A stretch of 64,000 bases of DNA, from NCBI GenBank assembly GCA_015075165.1, contig JABTUY010000001.1, positions 1-64,000 of the forward strand, in the 5' to 3' direction. Of this stretch, positions 55,196 to 64,000 are shown piece after piece. The DNA comes from Ideonella sp. (lineage in GTDB: Bacteria > Pseudomonadota > Gammaproteobacteria > Burkholderiales > Burkholderiaceae_C). The position numbers and the translations under genes are program-made. The stretch's first letter is position 1, and the number at the start of each line of letters is the position of its first letter. The notes under the pieces were generated by a model. That model had not been told where the DNA came from. It did not search any database and was given only the letters and a program-made list of their open reading frames with translations.

Positions 55196-56818
55196 TTACT
55201 GCTTAAAGCGTTCTCGCAGTTTCATTTTCCAGAATTTCCCGGTCGAAGTTCTGGGGATCGCATCGATCACCTCGTAGCGGTCGGGCAGCTGCCACTTGGC
55301 GAAGCCGCTGGCCAGCAGGTGGGCATTCAGCACCGCCGCGTCGGCCTCGCTGCCCGGCTTGAAGACGATGCACGCCAGTGGCCGTTCGCCCCAGCGCTCG
55401 TGCGCGATCGCGATCACCGCGGCCTCGGCGATCGCCGGGTGCGCCATCAGCGCGTTCTCGAGGTCGACCGACGAGATCCACTCGCCGCCGGATTTCACGA
55501 GATCCTTGGTGCGATCGGTGATGCGCAGGTAGCCCAGCGCGTCGAGCGTCGCAACGTCGCCGGTGCGCAGCCAGCCGTCGTCGGTGAACTTGTCGGGCGT
55601 GGCGCCCACGCGGTGATAGGCCCCGGTGATGAACGGCCCGCGCGCCTGCACCTCGCCCATCGTCGTGCCGTCCCACGGTGCGAGCGAGCCATCGTCGGTG
55701 CGCAGCCGCAGCGACACCAGCGGCACCACGATGCCGGCGGTGGCGGCGCGGCGGAACTGCTCATCGTCGCCGGCGTCGCGCAGTTCGGTGCGCGCGCACA
55801 CCGCGGTGGCCAGCGGCGAGGTCTCGGTCATGCCCCAGCCCTGCTGGATCGTGATGCCGTGGCGCGCAAACGCACGCACCAGCGACTCGGGCACCGCGGC
55901 GCCGCCGACCAACGAGCGCATGCCGGCCGGCAGCTTCCAGCGTGTGGAGCCTTCGGCCAGCGAGCGCTCGTAAGCCTGTATCAGGCCGAGCCAGATCGTC
56001 GGCACGCCCAGCGACAGCGTGGGCGGCTCGCGCGTCATCAGGTCGAGCAGGTCGTCGGGGTGCAGGTGCGGGCCCGGGAAGACCATCTTCGCGCCCTGCA
56101 TCACCACGCCGTACGGAATGCCCCAGCAGTTGGCGTGGAACATCGGCGTCACCGGCAGCACGGTGTCGGTGTTGCGCAGCGCCCAGACGTCGGCGCCCAT
56201 CGCCACCAGCGTGTGCAGGATCGTCGAGCGGTGCGAGTACACCACGCCCTTGGGCCGCCCGGTGGTGCCCGACGTGTAGCACATCGCCACCGGGTCGTTC
56301 TCGTCGTGCGGCACGTACTGCAGCGCCTGCGCGTCGCCGCTGCGCAGCAGCGCCTCGTAGTCGACGAACGCCGGCTCCACCGGCGCGCCGGAGAACGGCA
56401 CGACGATCACGCGCTCGAAGCGGTGCGCCTGCGCGAACTGCCGGTACAGCGGCAGCAGGATGTCGTCGACGACGAGGAAGCGGTCTTCGGCGTCGGCCGC
56501 GATCCAGCCCAGCTCGTCGGGCGCGAGGCGCAGGTTCAGCGTGTGCATCACGCCGCCGGCGGCCGGGATGCCGAAGTAGCACTCCAGGTGTGCATGGTGG
56601 TTCCAGCACAGTGTGGCCACCCGATCGCCCTTGCGCAGCCCCAGCGCCAGCAGCGCCGACGCCAGCGCGCGCGTGCGCTCGCCGAACTCGGCGTAGCGGT
56701 GCGTGCGCAGCGACTTGTCGGGCAGCCGCGAGACGATCACGTTGCGCGCGAAGATCGTGCGCGCGCGATCGAGCACGTCGTTCAGCGACAGCGGCACGTT
56801 CATCATCGTGGCTTGCAT
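55196..56818 (-). CDS. AMP-dependent acyl-CoA ligase (medium-chain/AlkK- or DmdB-like)
   Basis: This 540-residue acyl-CoA synthetase activates a fatty or thio-acid through an acyl-AMP. The P-loop-type motif is CYTSGTTGRPKGVVYSHRS, with GWGMTETSPLATA and the second domain signature DRTKDLVKSGGEWISS. The C-terminal Lys is in PRTSTGKFWKMK. Similarity is strongest to AlkK/3-methylmercaptopropionyl-CoA ligase-type proteins, but the acid cannot be assigned. GGAGG precedes the ATG at 56818. It is followed directly by parC. Confidence 0.88.
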   Translation of the reverse strand: MQATMMNVPLSLNDVLDRARTIFARNVIVSRLPDKSLRTHRYAEFGERTRALASALLALGLRKGDRVATLCWNHHAHLECYFGIPAAGGVMHTLNLRLAPDELGWIAADAEDRFLVVDDILLPLYRQFAQAHRFERVIVVPFSGAPVEPAFVDYEALLRSGDAQALQYVPHDENDPVAMCYTSGTTGRPKGVVYSHRSTILHTLVAMGADVWALRNTDTVLPVTPMFHANCWGIPYGVVMQGAKMVFPGPHLHPDDLLDLMTREPPTLSLGVPTIWLGLIQAYERSLAEGSTRWKLPAGMRSLVGGAAVPESLVRAFARHGITIQQGWGMTETSPLATAVCARTELRDAGDDEQFRRAATAGIVVPLVSLRLRTDDGSLAPWDGTTMGEVQARGPFITGAYHRVGATPDKFTDDGWLRTGDVATLDALGYLRITDRTKDLVKSGGEWISSVDLENALMAHPAIAEAAVIAIAHERWGERPLACIVFKPGSEADAAVLNAHLLASGFAKWQLPDRYEVIDAIPRTSTGKFWKMKLRERFKQ

Positions 56819-56842
56819 GCGTGTCCTCCTGCGGGTACGACT

Positions 56843-57529
56843 TCAGCGGTGAAGCTCGATCTGCTGGGCGCCGCGGGCCTGCCGCCGCTGCAGCAGCGCC
56901 CAGTACAGCTCGAGCACCTGCTGCACGTGGGCGCGGGTTTCGTCGATGGCCGGCAGCCGACCGCCGCTGCGCTGCACGGTGCCTTCGCCGGCGTTCCAGG
57001 CCGCGAGCGCGAGGTCGACGCGCCGATGGCGCTGCAGCAACTCGGCCATCAGCCGCGCGCCGATGCCGATGTTGGTGCGCGGTTCGACCAGTTGCTGCAT
57101 CACGTGGCGCAACTCGAGCCCCTTGGGCAGGAAGCGCGCCGCGGTGGCCGGCATCAATTGCATCAGCCCGACCGCGCCGCGCGATGATAGTGCGTTGGCA
57201 TCGAAACCCGACTCGACCGCGATCAGCGCCAGCAGCAGCTCGCTGTCGACGCCATGGCGCTGCGCCGCCTCGCGCACCCATGGCAGTACGCGGCGCACCT
57301 CGGGCGCGATCTCCAACCAGATCAGCAGGCTCGCCGATGACGTGGTCTTGCCCGGTACCTTGTCATCGGCCGGCGACGTCTGGCCGTCGGCATGGATCAA
57401 CCGGTAGCGCGAGTCGACCGGGTTGTCGGCGAAATGCGCCACGCCGCGGCCATCGAAATAGCCCCACAGTGCGGCGTGCACTCCGGTGGTCGCACCGAGC
57501 AGGCAGGCGGCGGCGAAGGCCGCGTTCAC
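56843..57529 (-). CDS. Lytic transglycosylase (SLT domain)
   Basis: This 228-residue periplasmic enzyme is a soluble lytic transglycosylase-like protein that cuts the glycan strand of peptidoglycan. A signal peptide is at the start (VNAAFAAACLLGATTGVHA). The SLT domain spans about residues 90-200, with the catalytic Glu in LIAVESGFDANALSSRGAVGLMQLMPATA. The N-terminal segment WGYFDGRGVAHFADN is a DUF4124-type motif that is typical of these proteins. The GTG start overlaps the GNAT gene's stop (GTGA), so they are coupled. GGAG lies before the GTG. Confidence 0.88.
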   Translation of the reverse strand: MNAAFAAACLLGATTGVHAALWGYFDGRGVAHFADNPVDSRYRLIHADGQTSPADDKVPGKTTSSASLLIWLEIAPEVRRVLPWVREAAQRHGVDSELLLALIAVESGFDANALSSRGAVGLMQLMPATAARFLPKGLELRHVMQQLVEPRTNIGIGARLMAELLQRHRRVDLALAAWNAGEGTVQRSGGRLPAIDETRAHVQQVLELYWALLQRRQARGAQQIELHR

Positions 57530-58092
57530 GCCGGCTCCAGCTGCAGCGCGACGCGCGCGGCGTACTCGCGGTCGAGCAGGCTCATCACGATCAGCGAGTC
57601 GTAGCCCGCGCCGACGCCGTCGATCACGATGCGCACGCTCTCGCGCAGGCAGCCCTCCTCGACGAAGCCCTCGCTGCGGTACAGCGCCAGCGCGCGCGTG
57701 TTCAGCGACTTCACGTCGAGCCAGAAGCGGTGCGCGCGCAGGTCGCGAAACGCCATGCGCTTGAGCTGCCGCACGCACTCGCGGCCGAGCCCCTGGCCCT
57801 TGGCCTTCAGCACCACGCGCTTGAGCTCGACGCTGCCGTGCGGGTTGCGGCAACCCTGCAGGATCACGAAGCCGGCGCGCTCGTAGTGCTCGCCGGCCTC
57901 GACGATGAAATGGCGAAAGTCGGGGAAACGCACCGCGCCCTCGTGCTGCGTGCGCTCCCACGGCGTGATGAACGGCAGGTTCTGCGCGTCGGTCTCGACC
58001 GAGATCACGAAGTCGAGATCGCTCAGCATCGTCGGCCGCAGGCGCAGCCTGGAGCTGTGGTCGCGGCCGCTCGGCTGAAGAGAGTTCTCCAT
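57526..58092 (-). CDS. GNAT family N-acetyltransferase
   Basis: This 188-residue protein is a GNAT acetyltransferase, like RimJ/RimL-type proteins that use acetyl-CoA on an amine. The acetyl-CoA-binding motif A is LKAKGQGLGRECVRQLKRMAF, with the following beta strand RFWLDVKSLNTRALALYRSEGF. The acceptor is unknown. It starts downstream of the intergenic repeat that separates it from parE and overlaps the lytic transglycosylase start. A weak ribosome site is seen before the ATG. Confidence 0.85.
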   Translation of the reverse strand: MENSLQPSGRDHSSRLRLRPTMLSDLDFVISVETDAQNLPFITPWERTQHEGAVRFPDFRHFIVEAGEHYERAGFVILQGCRNPHGSVELKRVVLKAKGQGLGRECVRQLKRMAFRDLRAHRFWLDVKSLNTRALALYRSEGFVEEGCLRESVRIVIDGVGAGYDSLIVMSLLDREYAARVALQLEPA

Positions 58093-58114
58093 CGCGACGA
58101 TCAGGCCAAGCGTC

Positions 58115-58317
58115 CGCCGCGGAACCGGCTTTGCCGGGCCGCTGGCGGGCCTTGCAGGCTGCGTCGAGCCTCGCGGCTCGACCGCTTGCCAGGCACGGAA
58201 GGTCCGCCGGACCTTCCGTGTCGGGGCTCGCCCCCCTTGAGGGGGGTGAGTGCGACGAAGAGCAGTCCGGTGGACGGGTCTTCGCGGCGAACGCCGCTAG
58301 GCCACCTCGGGGGTGGG
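58115..58317. repeat. Mosaic palindromic intergenic repeat (long form)
   Basis: The left end CGCCGCGGAACCGGCTTTG... and the right end CGGGGGTGG match the shorter element at 63712-63788. In between lies a perfect 27-base inverted repeat at 58194-58220 (arms CACGGAAGGTCCG and CGGACCTTCCGTG, one-base spacer). A C/G-run hairpin follows at 58231-58246, and then a degenerate copy (58256-58284) of the inverted repeat seen at 40732. It fills the gap between parE and the acetyltransferase gene. Confidence 0.7.
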
Positions 58318-58326
58318 CTATACAGG

Positions 58327-60309
<1,983 letters not shown>

Positions 60310-60352
60310 GGCGCGAGTTTAGGGCGCACCCCGCGGGCCGCCGCCCGAGCGG

Positions 60353-61609
60353 CTACGACCGGTAGCGCGCGACCGTCAGGCCGTCGAGCGCGATCTCGGG
60401 CTTGCGGCCCGACACCAGATCGGCGATGACGCGACCGGTGCCGGCGGCCATCGTCCAGCCGAGCGTGCCGTGGCCGGTGGCCAGCAACAGGTTCGACAGC
60501 GGTGTCGGCCCGACGATCGGCGTGCCGTCGGGCGTCATCGGCCGCAGGCCGCACCAGAACTCCGCCTTGGCAACGTCGCCGCCTCCGGGGAACAGGTCGG
60601 TCACCACGTGCACCAGCGTGGCGCGGCGCGATTCGCGCAGCGCGAGGCTGTAGCCGGCGAGCTCGGCCGTGCCGCCGACGCGGATGCGATCGCCGAGCCG
60701 CGTGACGGCGACCTTGTGCGTCTCGTCCATGATCGTCGACTCCGGCGCGCGCGCGGCGTCGACGATCGGCAGCGTGATCGAGTAGCCCTTCACCGGGTAC
60801 ACGGGGGTGCGCAGCCCGAGATCCTTCAGCAGCAGCGGCGAGTAGCTGCCCAGCGCCATCACCACGGTGTCGGCGCGCAGTGCGCCGGCGCTGGTGTGCA
60901 CCGCCGCCACGCGGTCGCCTGCGCGCTCGATGCGCTCGATCGTCGTGCCGTAGCGAAAGCGCACGCCGTGCTGCGCCGCTACGTCGGCCAGCCGCTGCGT
61001 GAACAGGTGGCAGTCGCCGGTCTCGTCGTTGGGCAGGCGCAGCGCGCCGACGAACTTGTGCTGCGTGTGCGCCAGCCCCGGCTCGACGCGCACGAAGCCG
61101 GCGCGGTCGAGCAGCTCGAACGGTACGCCGTACTGGCGCAGCACCTCGATGTCCTTGCCGGTGCCGTCGAGCTGCTTCTGCGTGCGAAACAGCTGCAGCG
61201 TGCCCTGCGCGCGATCGTCGTAGCGGATGCCGATCTCGGCGCGCAGCGCCTTCAGGCAGTCGCGGCTGTACTCGGCGATCGGCACCATGCGGCTCTTGTT
61301 GACCGCGTACGCGCGCTCGGTGCAATTGACGAGCATGCGCCAGCAGAAGCGCCACAGCGCCGGATCGAGCATCGGCCGGATCACCAGCGGGCTGTGCGTC
61401 ATCAGCATCCACTTGATCGCCTTGATCGGGACGCCCGGCCCCGCCCACGGTGCCGAGTAGCCGGGCGACACCTCGCCGGCGTTGGCGAAGCTGGTTTCCA
61501 TCGCGGCCGCATGCTGGCGCTCGACCACCTCGACCTCGTGCCCGGCTCGCGCCAGGTAGTACGCCGTCGAGACACCGATCACGCCACCGCCGAGCACCAG
61601 CACCCGCAT
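60353..61609 (-). CDS. dadA: D-amino acid dehydrogenase small subunit-like FAD oxidoreductase
   Basis: This 418-residue FAD enzyme belongs to the DadA family, which oxidises D-amino acids (mainly D-alanine) to 2-oxo acids and feeds electrons to the respiratory chain at the inner membrane. The N-terminal dinucleotide-binding motif is [26 protein letters not shown], and the C-terminal features are [17 protein letters not shown] and [25 protein letters not shown] precedes the ATG at 61609. The MFS gene is divergent, and alr is not near. Confidence 0.9.
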   Translation of the reverse strand: MRVLVLGGGVIGVSTAYYLARAGHEVEVVERQHAAAMETSFANAGEVSPGYSAPWAGPGVPIKAIKWMLMTHSPLVIRPMLDPALWRFCWRMLVNCTERAYAVNKSRMVPIAEYSRDCLKALRAEIGIRYDDRAQGTLQLFRTQKQLDGTGKDIEVLRQYGVPFELLDRAGFVRVEPGLAHTQHKFVGALRLPNDETGDCHLFTQRLADVAAQHGVRFRYGTTIERIERAGDRVAAVHTSAGALRADTVVMALGSYSPLLLKDLGLRTPVYPVKGYSITLPIVDAARAPESTIMDETHKVAVTRLGDRIRVGGTAELAGYSLALRESRRATLVHVVTDLFPGGGDVAKAEFWCGLRPMTPDGTPIVGPTPLSNLLLATGHGTLGWTMAAGTGRVIADLVSGRKPEIALDGLTVARYRS

Positions 61610-61716
61610 CGCAACCTCCGTCCCACGCCGCACGCACCCGTGGCGCCAGCAAAGCCGCAACTGTACCGATCGCCGCTGTGCCGCCCGGGGTTCGACATTT
61701 CCGCTAGATTCGCCGC

Positions 61717-62937
61717 ATGTCCGCGTCGAGCCCACATCGCCCGCTGCCGATGACCCAGGTGCTGCTGTGTGGCGCGATGGTCGTCACGCTGGCGCTCGGT
61801 GTGCGCCACGGCTTCGGCCTGTGGCTGCAGCCGATCACGATGGAGCGCGGCTGGACGCGCGAGACCTTTTCGTTCGCGCTCGCGGTGCAGAACCTCGCCT
61901 GGGGCGCGGCCGGCCCGATCGCCGGCGCGCTGGCCGACCGCTACAGCGCCTTTCGCGTGCTGGTGGGTGGCGCGCTGCTGTATGCCGCCGGCCTGCTGAC
62001 GATGGCGCTGGCCGCCGGCGGCCTGGCGTTCACGGCCAGCGCCGGGCTGCTGGTGGGCGTCGCGCAATCGGCGGTCACCTACTCGATCGTCTACGGCGTG
62101 ATTGGGCGCAATATCGCGGCCGAGCGGCGCAGTTGGGCAATGGGCGTCACCGCGGCAGCGGGTTCGTTCGGCCAGTTCCTGATGGTGCCGGTGGAGAGCG
62201 CGCTGATCGGCGGCGTCGGGTGGCAGGCCGCTCTCTACGTGCTGGCATTGCTGGTGCTGTTGATCGTGCCGCTGGCGCTGGGCCTGCGCGAGCCGCGGGC
62301 GGCGGGTTCGGCCGCCGCGCACACGCAGAGTGTCGGCGCCGCACTGCGCGAGGCGTTCGCCTACCCGAGCTTCCGGCTGTTGATGGCGGGCTACTTCGTC
62401 TGCGGCTTCCAGGTCGTGTTCATCGGCGTGCACATGCCGAGCTACCTGAAGGACAAGGGGCTCGATCCGCAGGTGGCCACCGTGTCGCTGGCGCTGATCG
62501 GCCTGTTCAACGTGTTCGGCACCTATGCGGCCGGCGTGATCGGGCAGCATTGGCCCAAGCGCTACCTGCTGTCGTCGATCTACCTGCTGCGCTCGGTGGC
62601 GATCGTGCTGTTCCTGCTGCTGCCGCTGACGCCGGCGAGTGTCTATGTGTTCTCGGCCGTCATCGGGCTGCTGTGGCTGTCGACCGTGCCGCCCACCAAC
62701 GCGGTGCTGGCACAGATCTTCGGCGTGCACTTCCTGTCGATGCTTAGCGGCTTCGTGTTCCTGAGCCACCAGGTCGGTTCGTTCATGGGCGTGTGGCTCG
62801 GCGGCAAGCTGTTCGATGCCAGCGGCAGCTACGACGTCGTCTGGTGGCTCGCGGTCGCGCTTGGCGTGTTCGCCGCGCTGATCAACCTGCCGGTGCGCGA
62901 GCACGCCATCGCGCGCACGGCGCCGGCCACCGGCTGA
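61717..62937 (+). CDS. MFS transporter
   Basis: This 406-residue protein is a 12-helix major facilitator transporter; the order of hydrophobic segments from residue 12 to 395 fits. The MFS loop motif between helices 2 and 3 is [19 protein letters not shown], and the family opening [13 protein letters not shown] resembles monocarboxylate or oxalate-formate-type MFS proteins. The substrate is unknown. It is divergent from dadA across 107 bases, so their shared promoter region might reflect a link, which is speculation. A TAGATT hexamer precedes the ATG. Confidence 0.9.
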   Translation: MSASSPHRPLPMTQVLLCGAMVVTLALGVRHGFGLWLQPITMERGWTRETFSFALAVQNLAWGAAGPIAGALADRYSAFRVLVGGALLYAAGLLTMALAAGGLAFTASAGLLVGVAQSAVTYSIVYGVIGRNIAAERRSWAMGVTAAAGSFGQFLMVPVESALIGGVGWQAALYVLALLVLLIVPLALGLREPRAAGSAAAHTQSVGAALREAFAYPSFRLLMAGYFVCGFQVVFIGVHMPSYLKDKGLDPQVATVSLALIGLFNVFGTYAAGVIGQHWPKRYLLSSIYLLRSVAIVLFLLLPLTPASVYVFSAVIGLLWLSTVPPTNAVLAQIFGVHFLSMLSGFVFLSHQVGSFMGVWLGGKLFDASGSYDVVWWLAVALGVFAALINLPVREHAIARTAPATG

Positions 62938-62957
62938 CCCGCGACGACCGCGCTGCC

Positions 62958-63101
62958 ATGGCATCGGGACCGCATCCGCCGCGTCGCTGGCGCCTCGCCG
63001 CGTGGCTGCTGGCGGTACTCGCGCTGGCGGCGGTGTTCGCGGCTTACTTCAGCCCGCACCTGATGGCCGACCTGGCCAACAGGATCTGGGCCTGCTTCTG
63101 A
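62958..63101 (+). CDS. Small membrane protein (47 aa)
   Basis: This 47-residue open frame has one hydrophobic helix (about residues 13-31, LAAWLLAVLALAAVFAAYF) with basic residues before it and the tail SPHLMADLANRIWACF. I recall similar short proteins with this tail in other Burkholderiales, so it is likely real, though the function is unknown. It lies 20 bases after the MFS gene and 13 bases before the methyltransferase gene. Confidence 0.65.
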   Translation: MASGPHPPRRWRLAAWLLAVLALAAVFAAYFSPHLMADLANRIWACF

Positions 63102-63114
63102 AGCAGTCGCCACG

Positions 63115-63672
63115 GTGGATGCGCCCTCGCCGTGGATCGTGCGCTGGGCGCCGCTGATCGCACCTGGCGGCTCGGTGCTCGACGTGGCCTGCGGCTGCGG
63201 GCGGCACCTGCGCTGGCTGGCCGCTCGCGGGCTGCGCGTGACAGGCGTCGACCGCGATACCGCTGCACTGGCCGCATTGCGCAGCGTCGGTGAGCTGATC
63301 GTGGCCGACCTCGAGGCCGGTCCGTGGCCGCTGCCCGGCCGGCGTTTCGATGCCGTGGTGGTCACGCATTACCTGTGGCGCGCGCTGCTGCCGACGCTGG
63401 TCGCCAGCGTCGCCGATGGCGGGCTGTTGCTGTACGAGACCTTCGCGGTCGGCCAGGAACGCTACGGCAGGCCCTCGAACCCGGAGTTCCTGCTGCGCCC
63501 GCGCGAGTTGCTCGATGCCGCCGCCGGCCTGCACGTGCTGGCCTACGAGGACGGCGTGGTCGACGCACCGCCGCAAGGTTCGCGCCGTGTGCAGCGCCTG
63601 GCCGCGTGGCGGGCCGGCAGCGCGACGGCCGAGCCGCCGCGGCTGTTGCATGACAGTTCTCCACGCCGCTGA
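63115..63672 (+). CDS. Class I SAM-dependent methyltransferase
   Basis: This 185-residue protein is a class I methyltransferase with the SAM-binding motif VLDVACGCGRHLRWLA, and GVDRD and a conserved VADLEAGPWP region. Substrate cannot be told. It starts at a GTG, 13 bases after the 47-residue protein, and this start gives the usual short N-terminus. Only a weak ribosome site is seen. It ends 160 bases before dapA, in a stretch holding a repeat. Confidence 0.85.
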   Translation: MDAPSPWIVRWAPLIAPGGSVLDVACGCGRHLRWLAARGLRVTGVDRDTAALAALRSVGELIVADLEAGPWPLPGRRFDAVVVTHYLWRALLPTLVASVADGGLLLYETFAVGQERYGRPSNPEFLLRPRELLDAAAGLHVLAYEDGVVDAPPQGSRRVQRLAAWRAGSATAEPPRLLHDSSPRR

Positions 63673-63711
63673 AGCGGCACCCGCGACGCATGAACCAACA
63701 CAACCGAGAGT

Positions 63712-63788
63712 CGCCGCGGAGCCGGCTTCGCCGGCCCGCTGGCGGTGCCCCCTCGGAGGGGGAGGCGCCGAAGGCGCAACGGGGGTGG
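63712..63788. repeat. Mosaic palindromic intergenic repeat (short form)
   Basis: The left 35 bases (63712-63746) match 58115-58149 with only a few differences, and the right end is CGGGGGTGG. The middle holds C/G-run and GGCGCC hairpins (CCCCCTCGGAGGGGG and GGCGCCGAAGGCGC). It lies directly upstream of dapA and ends 44 bases before its start codon. Confidence 0.7.
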
Positions 63789-63832
63789 TCCGCTTCAGGG
63801 CCTAGAATTCCGCATTCCGCAGGAAGTACCCC

Positions 63833-64000
63833 ATGAAACCCATCGTAGGCAGCATCGTCGCCCTGGTCACGCCGATGCACGACAACGGCGAGGTCGACTA
63901 CGCCGGCTTGCGTCGCCTGATCGACTGGCACATTGCCGAAGGCACCGATTGCATCTGCGTGGTCGGCACCACCGGCGAATCGCCCACCGTCAGTGTCGAG
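63833..64000 (+). CDS. dapA: 4-hydroxy-tetrahydrodipicolinate synthase (partial, 5' end)
   Basis: DapA condenses pyruvate with aspartate semialdehyde in lysine and peptidoglycan diaminopimelate synthesis. The 56 codons visible begin [34 protein letters not shown] with [10 protein letters not shown], the family Thr-Thr motif for pyruvate binding. The right edge of the window cuts the gene, and no break is seen in frame. An AGGAAG precedes the ATG, and a TAGAAT hexamer lies 25 bases upstream. Confidence 0.93.
   Translation, partial: MKPIVGSIVALVTPMHDNGEVDYAGLRRLIDWHIAEGTDCICVVGTTGESPTVSVE

Noticed and set aside
52604-57187. A 1527-codon open frame on the plus strand opposite parC and neighbours
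   Set aside because: It runs antisense across SulP, parC, ligase and transglycosylase genes, all of which have clear family motifs on the minus strand. GC-rich codon bias makes long antisense frames common.

Overview
The window is a 64 kb stretch of GC-rich chromosome that looks like a betaproteobacterium of the order Burkholderiales, probably the Rubrivivax/Leptothrix/Methylibium side. The reasons are the gene content (a small Trp-rich TIGR04438-like protein, a CysB-type regulator next to a CbiX-like chelatase, a lone LivK-type binding protein), the strong G/C third-position bias, and mosaic palindromic intergenic repeats. All genes look intact apart from the two cut by the window edges. I see no phage, transposase, integrase or CRISPR array, so this is mostly core chromosome.

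Layout. 1-12 kb: 3' part of an Orn/Lys/Arg decarboxylase (cut by the edge), an NfeD/SPFH membrane pair, tRNA-Ser(GGA), a PQQ-type sugar dehydrogenase lipoprotein, a LivK-type binding protein with a clear terminator, pepA-holC-hypothetical, then divergently lptF-lptG-cbiX-like-cysB-aminotransferase. 12-20 kb: a FimV-like protein, and a crotonase/Crp-Fnr/phosphotransferase/acyl-CoA dehydrogenase cluster that suggests acyl-CoA catabolism, then a hypothetical and a GST. 20-31 kb: tRNA-Arg(TCT) and tRNA-Val(CAC) facing each other, dnaQ-lgt, ilvD, the Trp-rich protein, a small cytochrome c, acs, UPF0114-fumarase, an MscS channel and a class II histone-deacetylase-like hydrolase.

31-45 kb is the least understood part. 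MoxR ATPase - DUF58 - DUF3488/transglutaminase - MltB runs rightward. It meets a leftward cluster of a circularly permuted ATP-grasp protein, an alpha-E protein, an ATP-grasp/alpha-E fusion and a second transglutaminase, with comEC overlapping the start of that cluster. Families of both kinds have been predicted computationally to act in peptide synthesis or processing, but the biochemistry is not settled. In the fusion protein the lysine of the ATP-grasp motif appears to be replaced by alanine. A 322 bp element bounded by 26 bp inverted repeats lies inside this cluster.

45-64 kb: RidA and dsbB; a three-gene 2-oxoacid oxidoreductase system (FAD/Fe-S GltD-like protein plus fused gamma-alpha and beta subunits) resembling the NADP-linked Kor enzymes of Azoarcus/Thauera; a SulP transporter; parC and parE separated by an acyl-CoA ligase, a lytic transglycosylase and an acetyltransferase; a D-amino acid dehydrogenase; an MFS transporter; a 47-residue membrane protein; a methyltransferase; and the start of dapA. 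Two related repeat elements flank parE and dapA.
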